Assembly: GCA_902792895.1 (NCBI GenBank)
Contig: CADBBK010000024.1
Span: 1 to 35,164, forward strand
Source: an uncultured Bacteroidales bacterium
GTDB taxonomy: Bacteria > Bacteroidota > Bacteroidia > Bacteroidales > Muribaculaceae
Direction of reading: 5' to 3'
DNA: 35,164 nt
The notes beneath the pieces were generated by a model. The model was not told where the DNA came from. It ran no database searches and saw only the letters and a program-made list of their open reading frames with translations. The position numbers were made by a program, and so were the translations under genes. Positions 23,401-30,637 of the stretch are shown one piece after another. Every line of letters begins with the position of its first letter. Positions within the stretch are counted from its first letter, which is position 1.

Positions 23401-26400
23401 ATGAAAAATAAATCACTTTTATTCCGATTGTTCGCCCTGGTGGCGGCGATGATGTGCGCTCTGGGTGCTAGCGCTATTGAGGCCTATGCCTGCTACACGT
23501 CGTCGAACACGACGCTGACGTTCTACTACGACAACCTGCGCAGTTCCCGCCCGGGCACGACCTACGACCTGAACACGGGCAGCCAATATACCGATTGGGA
23601 CACCGATGGCACCAAAGCCAGTGTGACCAATGTGGTCTTTGACCCCTCGTTTGCTAATGCCCGCCCGACGACCACCTTCGATTGGTTTTACGGCATGCAG
23701 AATCTTCAATCCATCACGGGCATGAGCTACCTGAACACCAGCGAGGTCACCAATATGTCTCTTATGTTTCAAAATTGCTATCAGTTGACGAGCCTCGACT
23801 TGAGCCATTTCAACACGTCAAAGGTGACAGATATGGGCGGTATGTTCTCTAACTCTACCGGTTTGACATATCTTGACTTGAGCAGTTTCATCACGTCCCG
23901 TGTGACTAATATGGGTTGGATGTTCAATAAATGCAGCAATCTGCGGACTGTCTATGTGGGCAATGGCTGGAGCACGGCTGCCGTGACGAGCTCAAATAAT
24001 ATGTTTTCCGACTGCACCCGTCTGGTGGGTGGCCAGGGCACGACTTGGAGTTCATCAAACCCGACGGACAAGACTTACGCCCACATCGACGGTGGCACGA
24101 ACAACCCGGGCTACTTCACCGCCGAGGGTGATGAGCCTTGGACCGATCCTGAGGCTTATGCCTGCTACACGTCGTCGAACACGACGCTGACGTTCTACTA
24201 CGACAAACAGCGCAGCAGCCGCTCGGGTACGACCTACGACCTGAACACAGGCAGTAACCTCCCCGGTTGGTACAACGACGGCACCTATGCCAACGTGACC
24301 AATGTGGTATTTGACTCCTCATTTGCCAATGCACGCCCGACTTCGACCTGCGCTTGGTTTGTTGATATGGAGTATTTGCAAACGATTACGGGAATGACTT
24401 ATTTGAACACGAGTGAGGTGACCAATATGGCTTGGATGTTCGCTGCCTGTATGCGTTTGCCGAGTCTCGATGTGAGCAATTTCAATACTTCAAATGTGAC
24501 AGACATGTATTCCATGTTCTATGGATGCGCTTCGTTGACAAGCCTTGACGTGAGCAATTTCAACACGGCTAAGGTAACGGATATGGAAAGCATGTTTGAG
24601 AGCTGTTACAACTTGACAAGCCTTGACTTGAGCAGTTTCAACACGTCCCGCGTGACTGAGATACGTTATATGTTCACTGACAACAGCAATCTGCGGACCG
24701 TCTATGTGGGCAATGGTTGGAGCACGGCGGCTGTGACGAACTCAGATGATATGTTCTATGGCTGCACGAGCCTGGTCGGTGGTCAGGGCACGACCTGGAA
24801 CTCATCTAACCCGATGGACAAGACCTATGCCCATATCGACGGTGGCACGAGCAACCCGGGCTACTTCACTGACATTAATGGCCCAAGGCCCTATGCCTGC
24901 TACACGCCGTCGAACACGACCCTGACGTTCTACTACGACACCCAGCGCAGCAGCCGCCCGGGCACGACCTACGACCTGAACACTGGCTACAATGAACCTG
25001 GTTGGGAAACTGACGGCACCCATGCCAATGTGACCAAGGTGGTCTTTGACCCCTCGTTTGCTAATGCTCGCCCGACGACCACATGCGATTGGTTTTACTA
25101 CATGAGCAATCTTCAATCCATCACGGGCATGAGCTACCTGAACACCAGCGAGGTCACCGATATGGAATTTATGTTCGTTGAGTGCAGCAGCTTGACAAGC
25201 ATTGATTTGAGCCATTTCAATACATCCAAGGTGACCATCATGTACGGCATGTTTAGTGGCTGCAGCAGCTTGACGAGCCTTGACGTGAGCAGTTTCAACA
25301 CGTCCCAGGTGACCAACATGACTTGCATGTTCTGTGACTGCAGCAGCTTGACGAGCCTTGACTTGAGCAGTTTCAATACGTCCAAGGTGACCGATATGCG
25401 CGTTCTGTTCTATAACTGCAATAATCTGCGGACTGTCTATGTTGGCAATGGCTGGAGCACGGCGGCTGTGACGTCCTCATCTAGTATGTTCTACGGCTGC
25501 ACCAGCCTGGTCGGTGGTCAGGGCACGACCTACAATTCCTCCAACCCGACAGACAAGACCTACGCCCATATCGACGGCGGCCCCAGCAACCCGGGATACT
25601 TCACCGAATTCAAAGAGGCCTATGCCTGCTATACGTCATCGAACACGACGCTGACGTTCTACTTCGACACCCAGCGCAGCAGCCGCACGGGCACGACCTA
25701 CGACCTGAACACGGGTTTCAACAGACCAGGTTGGGACACTGACGGCACCAAATCCTATGTGACCAAAGTGGTCTTTGACCCCTCGTTCGCTGATGCCCGC
25801 CCGACCTCCACCTACGATTGGTTCTTTGCCATGCCCGAACTTGAATCCTTCACGGGCATGAGCAACCTGAACACCAGCGAGGTCACCAATATGGATTTTA
25901 TGTTTTGTAGCAGTATAAAATTGACGAACCTTGACTTGAGCAGTTTCAACACCGCCAAAGTGACCGATATGCGCTACATGTTCCAGAACTGCCACAGCTT
26001 GATAAGCATTGATTTGAGCAGTTTCAATACGTCCCAGGTGATCGGCATGTATTACATGTTCGGTGGATCCAACAATCTGCGGACCATCTATGTGGGCAAT
26101 GGCTGGAGCACTGCGGCTGTGGCTTACTCTACAAATATGTTCAACGGTTGCACCAGCCTGGTAGGCGGCCAGGGCACGACCTACAATGCCTCCAACCCGA
26201 TGGACAAGACCTACGCCCACATCGACGGCGGCCCCAGCAACCCCGGCTACTTCACCGATAAGAACGCCAGCCTGCGTGGCGACGTGGATGGTGACGGCGA
26301 GGTGGCCATCAGCGACGTGAGTGCGCTGATCGATTATCTGCTCACGGGCGACGCTTCATCCATCAACCTCTCGGCGGCCGACTGCGACATAGACGGCGAG

Positions 26401-26457
26401 GTGGCCATCAGCGACGTGAGCCGCCTGATAGACTATCTTTTAAGCGGTGCGTGGTGA
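23401..26457 (+). CDS. Secreted BspA-like (DUF285) repeat protein with dockerin-type C-terminus
   Basis: The 1018-residue protein starts with a signal peptide, MKNKSLLFRLFALVAAMMCA ending at GASA near residue 25. Four large tandem repeats follow, starting near residues 27, 251, 496 and 739. Each has an N-terminal part (YACYTSSNTTLTFYYD, then DLNTG), a run of about 23-residue units of the pattern NTS.VT.M..MF..C..LTSLDLS.F, and a closing part (LRTVYVGNGWSTAAVT, then KTYAHIDGG and NPGYFT). The 23-residue unit is the DUF285/BspA-like leucine-rich type found on surface proteins of Bacteroidetes and mycoplasmas. Residues about 958-1018 carry two EF-hand-like dockerin segments (GDVDGDGEVAISDVSALIDY and DCDIDGEVAISDVSRLIDY). 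No lipobox is seen. Binding or adhesion at the cell surface is likely by family, the ligand is unknown. Repeats are also similar at the DNA level, suggesting recent duplication. Confidence 0.88.
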   Translation: MKNKSLLFRLFALVAAMMCALGASAIEAYACYTSSNTTLTFYYDNLRSSRPGTTYDLNTGSQYTDWDTDGTKASVTNVVFDPSFANARPTTTFDWFYGMQNLQSITGMSYLNTSEVTNMSLMFQNCYQLTSLDLSHFNTSKVTDMGGMFSNSTGLTYLDLSSFITSRVTNMGWMFNKCSNLRTVYVGNGWSTAAVTSSNNMFSDCTRLVGGQGTTWSSSNPTDKTYAHIDGGTNNPGYFTAEGDEPWTDPEAYACYTSSNTTLTFYYDKQRSSRSGTTYDLNTGSNLPGWYNDGTYANVTNVVFDSSFANARPTSTCAWFVDMEYLQTITGMTYLNTSEVTNMAWMFAACMRLPSLDVSNFNTSNVTDMYSMFYGCASLTSLDVSNFNTAKVTDMESMFESCYNLTSLDLSSFNTSRVTEIRYMFTDNSNLRTVYVGNGWSTAAVTNSDDMFYGCTSLVGGQGTTWNSSNPMDKTYAHIDGGTSNPGYFTDINGPRPYACYTPSNTTLTFYYDTQRSSRPGTTYDLNTGYNEPGWETDGTHANVTKVVFDPSFANARPTTTCDWFYYMSNLQSITGMSYLNTSEVTDMEFMFVECSSLTSIDLSHFNTSKVTIMYGMFSGCSSLTSLDVSSFNTSQVTNMTCMFCDCSSLTSLDLSSFNTSKVTDMRVLFYNCNNLRTVYVGNGWSTAAVTSSSSMFYGCTSLVGGQGTTYNSSNPTDKTYAHIDGGPSNPGYFTEFKEAYACYTSSNTTLTFYFDTQRSSRTGTTYDLNTGFNRPGWDTDGTKSYVTKVVFDPSFADARPTSTYDWFFAMPELESFTGMSNLNTSEVTNMDFMFCSSIKLTNLDLSSFNTAKVTDMRYMFQNCHSLISIDLSSFNTSQVIGMYYMFGGSNNLRTIYVGNGWSTAAVAYSTNMFNGCTSLVGGQGTTYNASNPMDKTYAHIDGGPSNPGYFTDKNASLRGDVDGDGEVAISDVSALIDYLLTGDASSINLSAADCDIDGEVAISDVSRLIDYLLSGAW
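23479..26256 (+). repeat. Four tandem ~0.7-kb repeats inside the BspA-like gene
   Basis: Copies begin near 23479, 24151, 24886 and 25615, the last ending at 26256. They hold 3, 4, 4 and 3 of the 23-residue units, which explains most of the length differences (about 224, 245, 243 and 214 residues). The ends of each copy (the YACYT start and the GNGWSTAAVT to NPGYFT end) are the most alike; the central units differ most at the two residues before MF and after MF. Confidence 0.88.
26281..26454 (+). other. Dockerin-type calcium-binding segment of the BspA-like protein
   Basis: Residues 961-1018 have two copies of a D.D.DGEVAISDVS..IDYLL motif, the first DVDGDGE with full spacing of a calcium loop, the second CDIDGE shorter by one or two acidic positions. 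In Bacteroidetes this type of end is common on secreted proteins; cohesin partners are not known for most of them. Confidence 0.7.
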
Positions 26458-26509
26458 CAACGTCACCAGCGCCCGCTGGATAAGGGATAATGTTTAATGG
26501 ATAATGAGG

Positions 26510-26544
26510 GCATCCGCATTCTTCTTTATAGGGAATGCGGATGC
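26510..26544 (+). terminator. Hairpin downstream of the BspA-like gene
   Basis: A perfect 12-bp stem (GCATCCGCATTC with its complement) encloses an 11-base loop, 53 bases after the stop codon. The tail GTCCGTTTGATG is poor in U, so termination is likely but weakly supported. The rest of the gap 26545-26781 holds the right repeat copy, the 21-bp-spaced repeats and a T/A-rich tract. Confidence 0.55.
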
Positions 26545-26616
26545 GTCCGTTTGATGTGCCAGGTTTTGGAAGACAACAAAGAAAAATTATTTAAAAAACT
26601 TAGCGCCTTAGTGGCT

Positions 26617-26645
26617 TAGCGTGAGGCCCAATGGGGTGCGGATGC
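26617..26645. repeat. Intergenic repeat, right copy
   Basis: Matches 23211-23239 in 27 of 29 positions in the same orientation. It lies 160 bases after the BspA-like stop codon. Confidence 0.7.
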
Positions 26646-26676
26646 TCCTTTAAACATTAAACAATATCCTTTAAAC
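26646..26676. promoter_or_regulatory. Two direct copies of TCCTTTAAAC spaced 21 bp, possible activator site
   Basis: TCCTTTAAAC occurs at 26646-26655 and again at 26667-26676, so their starts are 21 bp apart, two turns of the helix. They lie about 107-136 bases upstream of the sigma-54 -24 element, the usual range for an enhancer-binding activator. This role is inferred from position only. Confidence 0.4.
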
Positions 26677-26781
26677 TGTGGGCATTGACACGCACTTTTC
26701 ACACTTTTTTTTGAAAAAAATTGCTCGGATGAAAAAATAATAGTAATTTTATTGCCTCAATTCAGGTTGTGTGTCACCGTT

Positions 26782-26797
26782 TTGGCACGATAATTGC
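26782..26797 (+). promoter_or_regulatory. Sigma-54 (RpoN) promoter of the YtxH/holin cassette
   Basis: TTGGCACG at 26782-26789 and TTGC at 26794-26797, then T, form the sequence TTGGCACGATAATTGCT. This fits the sigma-54 consensus YTGGCACGrNNNTTGCW at every fixed position, with GG and GC separated by exactly 10 bases. Transcription should start near 26809, about 40 bases before the first start codon. No TAnnTTTG box is seen between it and the gene. Sigma-54 promoters depend on an AAA+ enhancer-binding activator. Confidence 0.8.
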
Positions 26798-26848
26798 TTG
26801 ATTTGGCATTACTAAGACATTTATTAATTCTTTAAATCACTGTAAGAT

Positions 26849-27055
26849 ATGAAACCGATTAACATTGTAATGGCTGTCGTTGGTGGTGCTATCGCTGGCG
26901 CAGCAGTGGGCCTGCTCTTTGCCCCCGAGAAAGGTGATGATACCCGCAAGCGCATCGCTGATGCCCTGCGTGAACAAGGTGTGAAGCTGAAAGGCTCCAA
27001 GCTCGACAACCTGGTTGACGACATCGCCGAGGAGATTAAGGACAAGTTGGATTAA
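26849..27055 (+). CDS. YtxH-like small membrane protein
   Basis: The 68-residue protein has a Gly/Ala-rich N-terminal membrane segment ending in LLFAPEKGDDTRKRI, the typical YtxH pattern, followed by a charged amphipathic helix. YtxH proteins are general-stress proteins of unknown action, first noted in Bacillus. It is first in a group behind a sigma-54 promoter. A paralogue follows 30 bases downstream. Confidence 0.85.
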   Translation: MKPINIVMAVVGGAIAGAAVGLLFAPEKGDDTRKRIADALREQGVKLKGSKLDNLVDDIAEEIKDKLD

Positions 27056-27085
27056 TAATCACATTTTTTAAAACGTAGAATAACT

Positions 27086-27283
27086 ATGAGAGGCTTAGGT
27101 TTATTGTATGCTTTCCTGGGCGGTGCACTGGTAGGTGCATCGGCTGCCATCCTGTTTGCTCCCGAGAAGGGTTCCGACCTGCGTAGCCGCATCAAGGAGA
27201 TGCTCAAGAAGAATGGCATCGACTTCAGCGACGACGAGGTGGAGCAGCTGGTGAAGCAGATCAGCGCCCAGATCGAGGACTGA
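27086..27283 (+). CDS. YtxH-like small membrane protein, second copy
   Basis: The 65-residue protein has a membrane segment (residues about 4-24) ending in ILFAPEKGSDLRSRI, then a charged helix with NGIDFSDDEVEQL. It is clearly a paralogue of the preceding gene: both share the FAPEKG turn and the same length. The two are divergent enough to be an old duplication. Confidence 0.85.
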   Translation: MRGLGLLYAFLGGALVGASAAILFAPEKGSDLRSRIKEMLKKNGIDFSDDEVEQLVKQISAQIED

Positions 27284-27296
27284 CAAAATAGCACCC

Positions 27297-27337
27297 TTAC
27301 CGTCAGGCGATGTCATGCGCGACACCGCCTGCGGTAA
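27297..27337. other. Hairpin between the YtxH pair and the holin-family gene
   Basis: TTACCG/CGGTAA, AGGCG/CGCCT and TGTC/GACA stack into a 15-bp stem with small mismatches around a 6-base loop. The following AGTGTCTAATAG is not a U-tract. It lies in a 136-base gap that has no TAnnTTTG promoter, so it may lower expression of the downstream genes or stabilise the upstream mRNA. Confidence 0.5.
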
Positions 27338-27419
27338 AGTGTCTAATAGCCAGTTCTCTAATCATTATACTCCCAATAACCAATCTTCAGGACCGCAACA
27401 TCGGCCTTGAATCAGCATC

Positions 27420-27770
27420 ATGAACGAGATAGATTATAAAAAACTGTTTAACGAGGCGCGCAAGTACTTCTCGCTTGAGTGGGACTACACCAAGCTCACG
27501 GCAGTTGAGAAAATGGCTGTGCTGCTCGCGTCCATAGCCTTTGTCGCAGTGGTCTTCATCATCTGCACGTTTGCGCTGCACCACCTGTTCTCGGCGCTCA
27601 TCAGTGTGCTCACATCGGCATTGGGCTGCTCGTGGGGTGCCCATCTGATTGCTGTCGCCATCCTGATGGTGCTGCTGCTCGTGGTGTTTGCCTTCAAGCG
27701 CCAGCTCATCGTCGACCCCGTGGCCCGTTTTATCACTAAGTTGTTCCTAAAACCCGAAGACAATGAGTAA
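27420..27770 (+). CDS. Phage holin superfamily III-like (DUF1469/YqjE-type) membrane protein
   Basis: The 116-residue protein has an N-terminal amphipathic part, then two membrane segments (about residues 33-53 and 68-90) and a basic C-terminal end. This two-helix pattern fits the Phage_holin_3_6/YqjE family of Bacteroidetes and enterobacteria. Despite the name, in cellular genomes the family sits with YtxH/DUF883-type stress proteins and no lysis genes; here, too, no endolysin or phage gene is nearby. It overlaps the next gene by 8 bases, so the two are translationally coupled. Confidence 0.75.
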   Translation: MNEIDYKKLFNEARKYFSLEWDYTKLTAVEKMAVLLASIAFVAVVFIICTFALHHLFSALISVLTSALGCSWGAHLIAVAILMVLLLVVFAFKRQLIVDPVARFITKLFLKPEDNE

Positions 27771-28095
27771 CGAGACTTTCAACGCCGCAACCGGTGGCAA
27801 TGCCCAACAGACTATTGCCACTGCCGACGCTCCCGACAACTGGCGCGGCATGACGCTCGACGAGCTGCGTCGGGCCCGTGGCAAGGCGCTCGTGCGTCGC
27901 GAGGTGGGACGCGCCACTATCCAGTTCGATATCGAGGGCGTGAAGAGCAACATCGCCAGCAATGGCGTGCGTGCCCTCATGTTCAGCCCCGGCGAGGTCA
28001 CCAATCTCAAGACCGCCGACTATGTGCTCTTGGGCTTCAAACTCATGCGCTGGATCATGGGCATGCGCAATGGTGGCCGCCGTCGCCGCCGTTGA
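27763..28095 (+). CDS. Conserved small protein of the YtxH/holin group, Arg-rich end
   Basis: The 110-residue protein has a disordered Ala/Gly-rich N-terminal part, a charged region with WRGMTLDELRRARGKALVRR, a weak hydrophobic segment near VLLGFKLMRWIMGM, and ends GGRRRRR. I recognise no named family. Its start lies inside the end of the holin-family gene, as in similar groups of Bacteroidetes, where such a gene appears as the last member. A role in the same envelope or stress function is inferred. Confidence 0.7.
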   Translation: MSNETFNAATGGNAQQTIATADAPDNWRGMTLDELRRARGKALVRREVGRATIQFDIEGVKSNIASNGVRALMFSPGEVTNLKTADYVLLGFKLMRWIMGMRNGGRRRRR

Positions 28096-28202
28096 TGGAA
28101 TGTAGATGCTGCAGCCGGTCCAATCCATCCAGTTGGTCCAGTTCATTCAGCCCCCTAAAACGGAAAAAAACGCCCAATATTACACTTTTTTTTGAAAAAA
28201 TA

Positions 28203-28232
28203 TTGTTGTTTTTTTGATTTTATCTATATTTG
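28203..28232 (+). promoter_or_regulatory. Promoter of the ECF sigma factor gene
   Basis: TTG (28203-28205), 19 bases, then TATATTTG (28225-28232) fits the Bacteroidetes pattern. The start codon lies 118 bases further on, so a long A/T-rich leader is predicted. Confidence 0.68.
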
Positions 28233-28349
28233 CAGCCTGAAATCTTAAGGATTTCTATCCGAGTGAAACAAATTTTAATGATAATAAAGAACTAAAACAT
28301 TACTGCCTATCGACAAACATTACTCATTATTGACCAATAGTATATAGTA

Positions 28350-28940
28350 ATGAAGATCTACAATGACAAGAGCGATGAGCAACTCATTTCGCTATATGTC
28401 GATGGCATGAACGAGGCCTTTGATGAGCTCTTGGAGCGTCACAAGGACCGTATTTACATGTATATATACCGCGCGGTGAGAAACAACGAGCTCGCCGACG
28501 ACATTTTCCAGGATACCTTTGTCAAAGCCATCATGACCATCAAGCAGGGGCGCTACATCGAGAACGGACACTTCTCGGCATGGATTACACGCATAGCCCA
28601 CAACCTGGTCATCGATTACTACCGCCAGGTAAGAGCCGAGAACCAGCAGTCAACCGACGACACCGACGTCAATATCCTTAACCGCAAGGAACTCTCGGAC
28701 AGCACTATCGAGGACAATCTGGTGGTTACCCAGATTCATGACGACGTGCGGCGTCTGGTCAAGGCCCTGCCCGACAACCAGCGCGAAGTGCTCATCATGC
28801 GCTACTACAAGAACATGAGCTTTAAGGAGATCGCCGACACCACCGGCGTGAGCATCAACACCGCGTTGGGACGCATGCGTTATGCCATCCTCAACATGCG
28901 CCGCATGGCTGAGGAGCACAACATCGTCCTGACCATCTGA
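28350..28940 (+). CDS. ECF-type RNA polymerase sigma factor
   Basis: The 196-residue protein has the sigma-70 region 2 (DEQLISLYVDG, then DIFQDTFVKAI and WITRIAHNLVIDYYR) and region 4 (ALPDNQREVLIMRYYKNMSF, with the helix-turn-helix SFKEIADTTGVSINTALGRM). The order and size are those of extracytoplasmic-function sigma factors. No anti-sigma gene adjoins it on either side, unlike many Bacteroidetes ECFs next to FecR-like genes and SusC receptors. It is separated from the downstream tig gene by a strong hairpin. Target genes are unknown. Confidence 0.9.
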   Translation: MKIYNDKSDEQLISLYVDGMNEAFDELLERHKDRIYMYIYRAVRNNELADDIFQDTFVKAIMTIKQGRYIENGHFSAWITRIAHNLVIDYYRQVRAENQQSTDDTDVNILNRKELSDSTIEDNLVVTQIHDDVRRLVKALPDNQREVLIMRYYKNMSFKEIADTTGVSINTALGRMRYAILNMRRMAEEHNIVLTI

Positions 28941-28991
28941 TTTATGTAAAGGCCCAAGCGGCGTAAGCCCCTGTAGGCTCACACTGAACTA

Positions 28992-29044
28992 CCCCGAGTA
29001 AAACCGATGACGAGCGAAAGCTGCGGTGTCGGTTTTACCCGGGG
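28992..29044. other. Long hairpin with a GNRA loop between the sigma factor and tig
   Basis: GTAAAACCGA (28998-29007) pairs with TCGGTTTTAC (29029-29038) over 10 bp; CCCCG and CGGGG clamp the base with small bulges. The inner part ends in a GNRA tetraloop, AGC-GAAA-GCT. The tail on the plus strand is not U-rich (TGAATCATCCC). It lies downstream of the sigma gene and upstream of the tig promoter, so it is more likely a terminator or RNA-stability element of the sigma gene transcript than a tig leader. Confidence 0.6.
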
Positions 29045-29100
29045 TGAATCATCCCTGCTTCTTCCATACTCAATAAAGTTTATTAAAAAGTAGCGGGAAA

Positions 29101-29132
29101 TTTGGTGCATCGGGCGAAAAGTAGTACCTTTG
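29101..29132 (+). promoter_or_regulatory. Promoter of tig
   Basis: TTTG (29101-29104), 20 bases, then TACCTTTG (29125-29132) matches the Bacteroidetes consensus at both elements. The upstream TTG at 29143 would start at about the transcript start, so the ATG at 29185 is preferred. Confidence 0.75.
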
Positions 29133-29184
29133 CACCCGCTTTTTGAAAAGGACTAAATATTTAATAGACAATACTAAACTAGTA

Positions 29185-30558
29185 ATGAACGTAAGTTTTG
29201 AACAGATTGACGCGGTGAACGGAATCGTCACCGTTGAACTCAAGAGAGAGGATGTTGCAAGCGATATCGCTAAGGAAGTAGCTCAGATGGGCGTGCGCCA
29301 CCCGCTGAAGGGTTTCCGCCCCGGTAAGGCTCCCAAGTCGCTGCTGATGAAGTTTTACGGCCCCAGTGTGACCGCCGACGTGGTGGACCGCAAGGTGGGA
29401 CGTGCATTGTATGACCACATCCGCGAGAACAAGCTCCACGTGCTGGGCGAGCCCCTGCCCAACGCTGACACCAAGGTGGACCTGATGAACGATGAGGAGA
29501 TGACCTTCAAGTTTGACCTGGGTCTGGCTCCTGCCGTTGAATTGAAGCTCAACAAGCGCATCAATGTCCCCTATTATATTATCGAAGTCACCGACCAGAT
29601 GGTGGATGACGCCATTGCCCATGACCGCAAGCGTCTTGGCACCCTCGTTGACGGCGAGGTGAGCGACATGGAGTCGATGCTCCGTGGCTCAATGGTCGAG
29701 CTCGACGAGCAGGGCAACGAGAAGGAGGGTGGCATCAAGGTGGAGCGCACCGTGATTTCGGCCCGCTACATGGACGATAAGGAAGAGGCCGCCAAGTTTG
29801 ATGGCGTCAAGGTGGGTGACACCTTCACCTTCAACCCCCACAAGGCCTACAACGGCAATGTGGCAGAGCTGTCGGCTATGCTCAACGTGGACCGCAGCGC
29901 GGCCGACGTGAAGAGCGATTTCCGCATCACCATCGAGGAAATCAAGGTCAACAAGGAGGCTGAGATGAACGAGGAGTTCTTCAAGGGCGTGCTGGGCACC
30001 GAGACCGAGGTCAAGGACGAGGCCGCTTTCCGCGATGCTGTCCGTGAGATGATCCAGCGTGCCAACGTCCCCGAGAGCAACTATCGCTTTACCGTGGACG
30101 CACAGCGCATCCTCACCGACAAGGCCGGCGAACTGCCCCTGCCCGAGGAGTTCCTGAAGCGCTTCCTCAAGCAGCGCCGCGAGGAGGATGGCAAGGAGAA
30201 CACCGAGATCACCGACGAGGAGGCTCAGGGTATGTTCAAGCAGCTGCGTTGGCAGCTCGTTAAGGACCACCTGGCCGAGGAACTGGGCATCAAGATTGAG
30301 AAAGAGGACATCGACACCGCCGCCTTCCTGTTCGCTCAGGAGCAACTATCGCAGTACGGCATCTACAACGCTCCCGAGGACCTCGTGCGTCAGCAGGCCG
30401 AGCGTTACATGCAGGATGACCGTGCCCGCGAGATGATCCAGGAGCACGCCATCGACAACAAGTTCTATGCTGCCGTTCGCGAGGCTGTCAAGGTCAACGA
30501 GAAGACCATCAGCGTCGAGGACTTCCGCAAGCTCTACGAGGCAGAGCAGAAGAAGTAA
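29185..30558 (+). CDS. tig: Trigger factor, ribosome-bound chaperone
   Basis: The 457-residue protein has the N-terminal ribosome-binding domain with the signature GFRPGKAPKSLL (GFRxGKxP). The middle part corresponds to the FKBP-like peptidyl-prolyl isomerase domain but keeps few usual residues of that domain; the family's G-[sd]-F-x-G and the later G-F-E motifs are not seen. The C-terminal part is a long helical chaperone region. It binds nascent chains at the ribosome exit. Position just before clpP and clpX is conserved in many bacteria. The 300-base gap to clpP and a separate promoter there argue for separate expression. Confidence 0.93.
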   Translation: MNVSFEQIDAVNGIVTVELKREDVASDIAKEVAQMGVRHPLKGFRPGKAPKSLLMKFYGPSVTADVVDRKVGRALYDHIRENKLHVLGEPLPNADTKVDLMNDEEMTFKFDLGLAPAVELKLNKRINVPYYIIEVTDQMVDDAIAHDRKRLGTLVDGEVSDMESMLRGSMVELDEQGNEKEGGIKVERTVISARYMDDKEEAAKFDGVKVGDTFTFNPHKAYNGNVAELSAMLNVDRSAADVKSDFRITIEEIKVNKEAEMNEEFFKGVLGTETEVKDEAAFRDAVREMIQRANVPESNYRFTVDAQRILTDKAGELPLPEEFLKRFLKQRREEDGKENTEITDEEAQGMFKQLRWQLVKDHLAEELGIKIEKEDIDTAAFLFAQEQLSQYGIYNAPEDLVRQQAERYMQDDRAREMIQEHAIDNKFYAAVREAVKVNEKTISVEDFRKLYEAEQKK

Positions 30559-30592
30559 TTCGGGGTTTCACGAGAACTTAACAACCATCAAG

Positions 30593-30637
30593 AGGCAGGG
30601 CTGGCGATAGCGCGTCAGTCCTGCCTTGTATTTTGCA
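30593..30637 (+). terminator. Terminator of tig
   Basis: AGGCAGG and CTG pair with CAG and CCTGCCT (30593-30626) around a 12-base loop, followed by TGTATTTTGC. The rest of the 300-base gap to clpP (30638-30815) shows only a small TCGTGC/GCACGA hairpin near 30669-30683 and no gene. Confidence 0.72.

Noticed and set aside
27420-28095. Holin-family gene as evidence for a prophage
   Set aside because: No capsid, tail, integrase or endolysin gene is present, no attachment repeats are seen, and the family is common in cellular YtxH-type cassettes.
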